Shown here piece after piece: positions 15,196 through 18,506 of a DNA stretch of 18,506 bases (its first letter is position 1; each line of letters begins with the position of its first letter). This DNA comes from an uncultured Spirochaetales bacterium (lineage in GTDB: Bacteria; Spirochaetota; Spirochaetia; Treponematales; Treponemataceae): positions 1-18,506 of the forward strand of contig CAMGSV010000026.1 of assembly GCA_946061495.1 (NCBI GenBank). Reading direction: 5' to 3'. Below the pieces are notes generated by a model. It searched no databases. It saw nothing but the letters and a program-made list of their open reading frames with translations, and was not told where the DNA came from. A program made the position numbers and the translations under genes.

Positions 15196-16251
15196 ATGCT
15201 ACAAACCATTGCAAGACTCACGGCAAGGCTTTGCCTGGGATTGACTGCCGTTTCACTCCTGCTTCTTGTCACTGGATGCGACACCCCGTCCAATTCCTTC
15301 ACCGAAACGCAAGAGCAGCTGCATGCCATCCTGAAACAAGAAAATCTTCCTGCTGAAAGCAAATACACCATCATAAACAGAATCGCCAACAACCTGCTGG
15401 CCACCGAGGAGTACAACCAGCTGATCATCCTCCTCACCGGCTATGTGGAGGAGAATCCGGCGGATATGTACAACGCCTACTGGCTTTTGATGACTGCCTA
15501 CGCCTATATGCAGCTAGAGGCAAAGCCCATGGCGGAATACTACTTCGACCGCATCATCAACACCTGCCAGGACTTGGAGGTGCAGGGTCAGTCCATCCAC
15601 TTCTTGTGCCTCCAGAACCTGATTCAGATCAGCCAGAACTCAACCCACCGCATCACCTATTTCAATGAAATCATCTCCCGCTTTCCCCAGCTGGTAAACA
15701 CCACAGAGCTGTACTACCGACTGGGAGTGGAGTACGAGAACGAGGGCGAGTGGGACCTAGCATTGAAATCCTTCTCCGACTTCCTGGCCCAGGAGGACGC
15801 CTCCTCCATCCAGATTACCGGAGAGCCCGATGCCTACAACTACGCCCAGCGACTGGTGGACTTCAACGACTCCCCCAAGGACTGGACCTTCGAGAGCCTT
15901 GAGGCCTTGGAAAAGGCCGTAAAGACAGCCATCACCAACTACAACTACCGCCTCCTGGACAACTACAAGTCCAAGGTGAACTTCTTTGCCATGTCATGGC
16001 GTCAGGATGCCTACGACACCAACAGCCAGGAAGACTTCTCCATGCGGGGCTTCATGCGGGGCAACAGAATCAGATACAACGCGGAGTTGGACGAGGCCTC
16101 CAACCCCAACGAGGCATATCTTCGCACCTGGGGCTGGAACAACTACGTTTCCGTCTGGTACCTGTACTTCAGAAAGGTGAATTTCCCCATTGACCCAGAG
16201 ATTCATGGCCGCTGGGAGTGGGCCGGCATCTATTACGGTGAGATGCTGTGA
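15196..16251 (+). CDS. TPR-type lipoprotein, first gene of an envelope cluster
   Basis: 351 residues. The signal peptide has Arg in the n-region and a hydrophobic core ending in LVTGC (Cys28), so it is lipidated. The body is helical with TPR-like pairs (about 75-215: AYWLLMTAYAYMQLEAKPMAEYYFDRI and LYYRLGVEYENEGEWDLALKSFSDFL). The C-terminal third is unusual, with an aromatic-rich stretch (YLRTWGWNNYVSVWYLYF, WEWAGIYYGEML). An in-frame TAA at 15184 blocks any longer start, and the bases before the ATG are all A apart from the -10 box, so there is no Shine-Dalgarno. The stop overlaps the transglycosylase start (TGATG). It may help position or regulate the downstream peptidoglycan enzyme; that is inference from synteny. 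Function not recognised. Confidence 0.88.
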   Translation: MLQTIARLTARLCLGLTAVSLLLLVTGCDTPSNSFTETQEQLHAILKQENLPAESKYTIINRIANNLLATEEYNQLIILLTGYVEENPADMYNAYWLLMTAYAYMQLEAKPMAEYYFDRIINTCQDLEVQGQSIHFLCLQNLIQISQNSTHRITYFNEIISRFPQLVNTTELYYRLGVEYENEGEWDLALKSFSDFLAQEDASSIQITGEPDAYNYAQRLVDFNDSPKDWTFESLEALEKAVKTAITNYNYRLLDNYKSKVNFFAMSWRQDAYDTNSQEDFSMRGFMRGNRIRYNAELDEASNPNEAYLRTWGWNNYVSVWYLYFRKVNFPIDPEIHGRWEWAGIYYGEML

Positions 16252-17483
16252 TGAAGCCTCGCCGTTTTTCCTCTGTCCTCCTGTTGGGCTGCGGCCTCGT
16301 TCTTGCCAGCCCCAGTTGGGCCGATTCCCTTCCAGCCCACCAGCCAGCCACATCGGAAGACCTTCCCACGGAAGCGGCTTCCTCAGAAAACGCACCTGCA
16401 GAACCTGCACCAAAAGAAGCATCGGAAGGGGATGCCCCTGGAACAGGTGCCATTACGGAGGAGGTTCCCGAAGAAGCAGCTGATGGAGGTGAGCCAGGCA
16501 CAGCATCTGAGGAACCACAACGCCCTCCGCGAAAGGAGCTGGACATCCATACCCCAGAGCACATCCACATCCAGAAATACCTTGACGAATACCAGCGCCC
16601 CTTTGGAACGAAATGGCTCACCGCCGTACTGGAAACTGGGGCTCCCTACCGCATGTATGCCCGTCAGCAGCTGGCGCTCAGCAATATGCCTGCCAGCCTG
16701 GAGTATCTGCCGGTGGTGGAATCCGAGTACAAGGTCACCGCCAAGTCCCGGTCAGGGGCTTTGGGAATCTGGCAGTTCATGGAGAACAGCATCCATCCTT
16801 TCCTGGAAAAGGACCAATGGGTAGACGAGCGGCTGGATCCCTGGAAATCCACTGACGCCGCCATAAAAAAGCTACAGGACAACTACAATATGTTCGGAGA
16901 CTGGGCATTGGCTCTGGCCGCCTACAATTACGGTGCTGGTGGCCTGCGACGTACCATCAAGGCGGCGGGCGGTGTGGACAACTTCTGGGATCTGGCGGAC
17001 CGGGGACTCCTGGTGAACCAAACCACCATGTATGTACCGAAATTTCTGGCGGTGGCGGAAATCGTCACCAATCAGGAGCACTACGGCCTGGAGTTCCCCG
17101 AGGTCAGCGAGGCAGACCTGATTCGATGGGATGAAGTTACCACCAAACGCTCTGTGCCACTGCAAATGCTGGCCAAGGAAATGAATATTGACGTCAGCAT
17201 CCTGAAATTCCTGAATCCGGCGCTGATTCTGGGAAGAACCCCTCCTGCCAGGGAATACACCCTCCGTGTCCCCCTGGGAACAGGAACGGAGGCACAGCAG
17301 GCCATCAGCACCATGGTTCTGCCCTCCTATGAGCATACCTACAAGGTGGTGAAGGGGGACACCCTCTGGGGCATCTCACGACGGTACGGCTTGACGGTCA
17401 CCGACCTTTGCGATGCGAACAACATAGAAGAAAACGCAATTTTGCCTATAGGGAAGACCTTGTACATACCGATAATGGAATAA
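16251..17483 (+). CDS. MltD-like lytic murein transglycosylase with LysM domain
   Basis: 410-residue exported enzyme that cleaves the MurNAc-GlcNAc bond of peptidoglycan. Order: a signal peptide (to about residue 23, LASPSWA); a disordered Ala/Glu/Pro-rich acidic linker (about 25-95); an SLT catalytic domain (about 105-270) with LEYLPVVESEY (catalytic Glu157), SRSGALGIWQFM, WVDERLDPWKST and GDWALALAAYNYGAGG, closely matching MltD; and one C-terminal LysM (about 362-410, YKVVKGDTLWGIS, then ILPIGKTLYIPI). E. coli MltD usually carries two LysM repeats, so this is a shorter version. The ATG at 16251 shares a base with the upstream stop; a GTG at 16248 is the alternative. Roles in wall turnover or space-making for envelope machines fit the neighbourhood. 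Confidence 0.94.
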   Translation: MKPRRFSSVLLLGCGLVLASPSWADSLPAHQPATSEDLPTEAASSENAPAEPAPKEASEGDAPGTGAITEEVPEEAADGGEPGTASEEPQRPPRKELDIHTPEHIHIQKYLDEYQRPFGTKWLTAVLETGAPYRMYARQQLALSNMPASLEYLPVVESEYKVTAKSRSGALGIWQFMENSIHPFLEKDQWVDERLDPWKSTDAAIKKLQDNYNMFGDWALALAAYNYGAGGLRRTIKAAGGVDNFWDLADRGLLVNQTTMYVPKFLAVAEIVTNQEHYGLEFPEVSEADLIRWDEVTTKRSVPLQMLAKEMNIDVSILKFLNPALILGRTPPAREYTLRVPLGTGTEAQQAISTMVLPSYEHTYKVVKGDTLWGISRRYGLTVTDLCDANNIEENAILPIGKTLYIPIME

Positions 17484-17493
17484 GGTGAAACTC

Positions 17494-18506
17494 GTGAAAA
17501 ACTTTTATTCAAGTGCACTATATCGGATTTTGACAGGCTGCCTCCTCATTGTAGGTGGTTTTTTGCCGCTGGCAGCCCAATCGGTTACCTCGGAAAGCAT
17601 GGTGGATTGGACCACTCGGACCTTCAGCTCCACCATCAGCCTAGACATGCAGCAGGCGAATCTCTCCTTCCCCACCGGCAAGAACACTGCCTTGAACAGA
17701 ATGAATAGTCAGCTTCCCCTCCTCATCAAGGATCCCTTGCTGGCGCTGAAGGTTGACTCCAATTACATGCTCAGCGACCTGGTAGTGAGCGACCAGCTTC
17801 CCTTTGCCAGCATTACTGCCATCATCGAGAATGGTGGCAAGACTCCGGGCATCTTTAGTCAGACGGGACTTGCCCTCAGCATGGGCCACCAGCTAGACAT
17901 GACCAACATCGGAACCCTGATGATCAAGCATAGCCAGCCCTATAGCCCCAAGGAGCCCATCCAGCAGGTGGCCAGCCGCAGGTATACCGGCATCATCATC
18001 GATGCCCGTGGCAGCCTGCCGGTACAGGGGGAGTACGTACAGGATCAGGTGGAGCCCTGCTTCTTTCCCACCATCTGGGACGACAACATGAACCGGCTCT
18101 ACGAAAAGAACATGACTAAGGCTGCCGTCGCCCAGCAGAAGGGCATTGTCCACTACGATTATTCCGACGACGAGTCCCGCTATCAGGAAAGAATTGGAAC
18201 GGACCCCCTAAGGATCAAGGCACGGAAGGTCTACGGAATCAACAGAACCGACCCGGTCATCTCCCGCAACGATGCCCTCAAGATTCTCTCCATCCCAGAG
18301 AACATCAACCTCTTGAACGAGGGACGGGTAGTGGTTCTTCTGGACAAGGAACGGCTGATCCATCCAGCCGGCGCCCCCAACAAGGACGATGCCTACTACA
18401 TCGTACTGCGTGAGCTGAAGAAATTCATCTACGACGACAAGGTTGATGATGTGGCCGTAAAGGACGAGGCACGTGGAATCCAGATTTCCATCCAAAACCT
18501 CCAGTT
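17494..18506 (+). CDS. Exported protein of unknown function, cut by window end
   Basis: 337 codons are visible with no stop. The start is a GTG at 17494 with AAGGTG upstream; an in-frame GTG at 17485 is possible. It opens with a signal peptide (VKNFYSSALYRILTGCLLIVGG and on, cleavage near LPLAAQ), so the product is exported. From about residue 165 there is a pattern (YTGIIIDARG, then PCFFPTIWDDNMNRLYE, then KGIVHYDYSDD, then DPLRIKARKVYGINRTDPVISRNDALKIL) that resembles the secreted domain seen in LPP20/FlgT-like proteins of other diderm bacteria. I call this from memory of the pattern, not from a search. The gene begins 10 bases after the transglycosylase stop, so they are co-transcribed. 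Flagellar or envelope function is possible but unproven. Confidence 0.8.
   Translation, partial: MKNFYSSALYRILTGCLLIVGGFLPLAAQSVTSESMVDWTTRTFSSTISLDMQQANLSFPTGKNTALNRMNSQLPLLIKDPLLALKVDSNYMLSDLVVSDQLPFASITAIIENGGKTPGIFSQTGLALSMGHQLDMTNIGTLMIKHSQPYSPKEPIQQVASRRYTGIIIDARGSLPVQGEYVQDQVEPCFFPTIWDDNMNRLYEKNMTKAAVAQQKGIVHYDYSDDESRYQERIGTDPLRIKARKVYGINRTDPVISRNDALKILSIPENINLLNEGRVVVLLDKERLIHPAGAPNKDDAYYIVLRELKKFIYDDKVDDVAVKDEARGIQISIQNLQ

Overview
The window is a compact, moderately GC-rich chromosomal segment from a motile, envelope-bearing bacterium. The best guess is a spirochaete of the Treponema type. The reasons are several lipoprotein signal peptides, a chemoreceptor, stand-alone bacteriohemerythrins, rubredoxin and a ParE-like topoisomerase B subunit. 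This is an inference from gene content; no rRNA or tRNA is present to settle it. I see no phage, insertion sequence, integrase or CRISPR array.

Layout. A small lipoprotein gene (91-684, + strand) that looks frameshifted near its end runs into the 3' end of parE (- strand). Upstream of parE on the same strand are three tandem bacteriohemerythrin genes (2541-4041), and before them the operon pyrG-lptC-lptA-lptB, whose genes overlap by a few bases (7801 down to 4124). Divergent from pyrG, on the + strand, are a membrane c-di-GMP phosphodiesterase with a degenerate GGDEF domain (7969-10272) and a Cache/HAMP chemoreceptor (10370-12439). A bidirectional-looking terminator follows. On the - strand come a 54-residue rubredoxin (12535-12699), a large TPR lipoprotein (12783-14498) and a small polytopic membrane protein (14495-15103). 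Divergent from these, on the + strand, is a cell-envelope cluster: a TPR lipoprotein, an MltD-like lytic transglycosylase with LysM, and an exported protein of unknown function cut by the window end.

How the genes fit together. pyrG makes CTP, which is needed for CDP- and CMP-activated lipid and sugar precursors. It is translationally linked to the periplasmic and ATPase parts of the Lpt glycolipid export machine. The phosphodiesterase and chemoreceptor form a signalling pair. Hemerythrins and rubredoxin fit an anaerobe that meets oxygen. The right end is devoted to envelope and peptidoglycan.

Most notable observations. (1) The CTP synthase lacks its glutaminase nucleophile cysteine (Asn383 in a GINSGMQ motif) and the usual Gly-Gly oxyanion loop, so glutamine-dependent CTP synthesis should be lost. 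(2) One of the three hemerythrins has lost two of the seven di-iron ligands. (3) parE, pyrG and the TPR lipoprotein each have a promoter whose -10 box ends only 6-7 bases before the start codon, without a clear Shine-Dalgarno, which suggests leaderless mRNAs. (4) The divergent promoters at 15139-15189 appear to share one -35 element. (5) A perfect 14-bp palindrome fills most of the spacer of the rubredoxin promoter.
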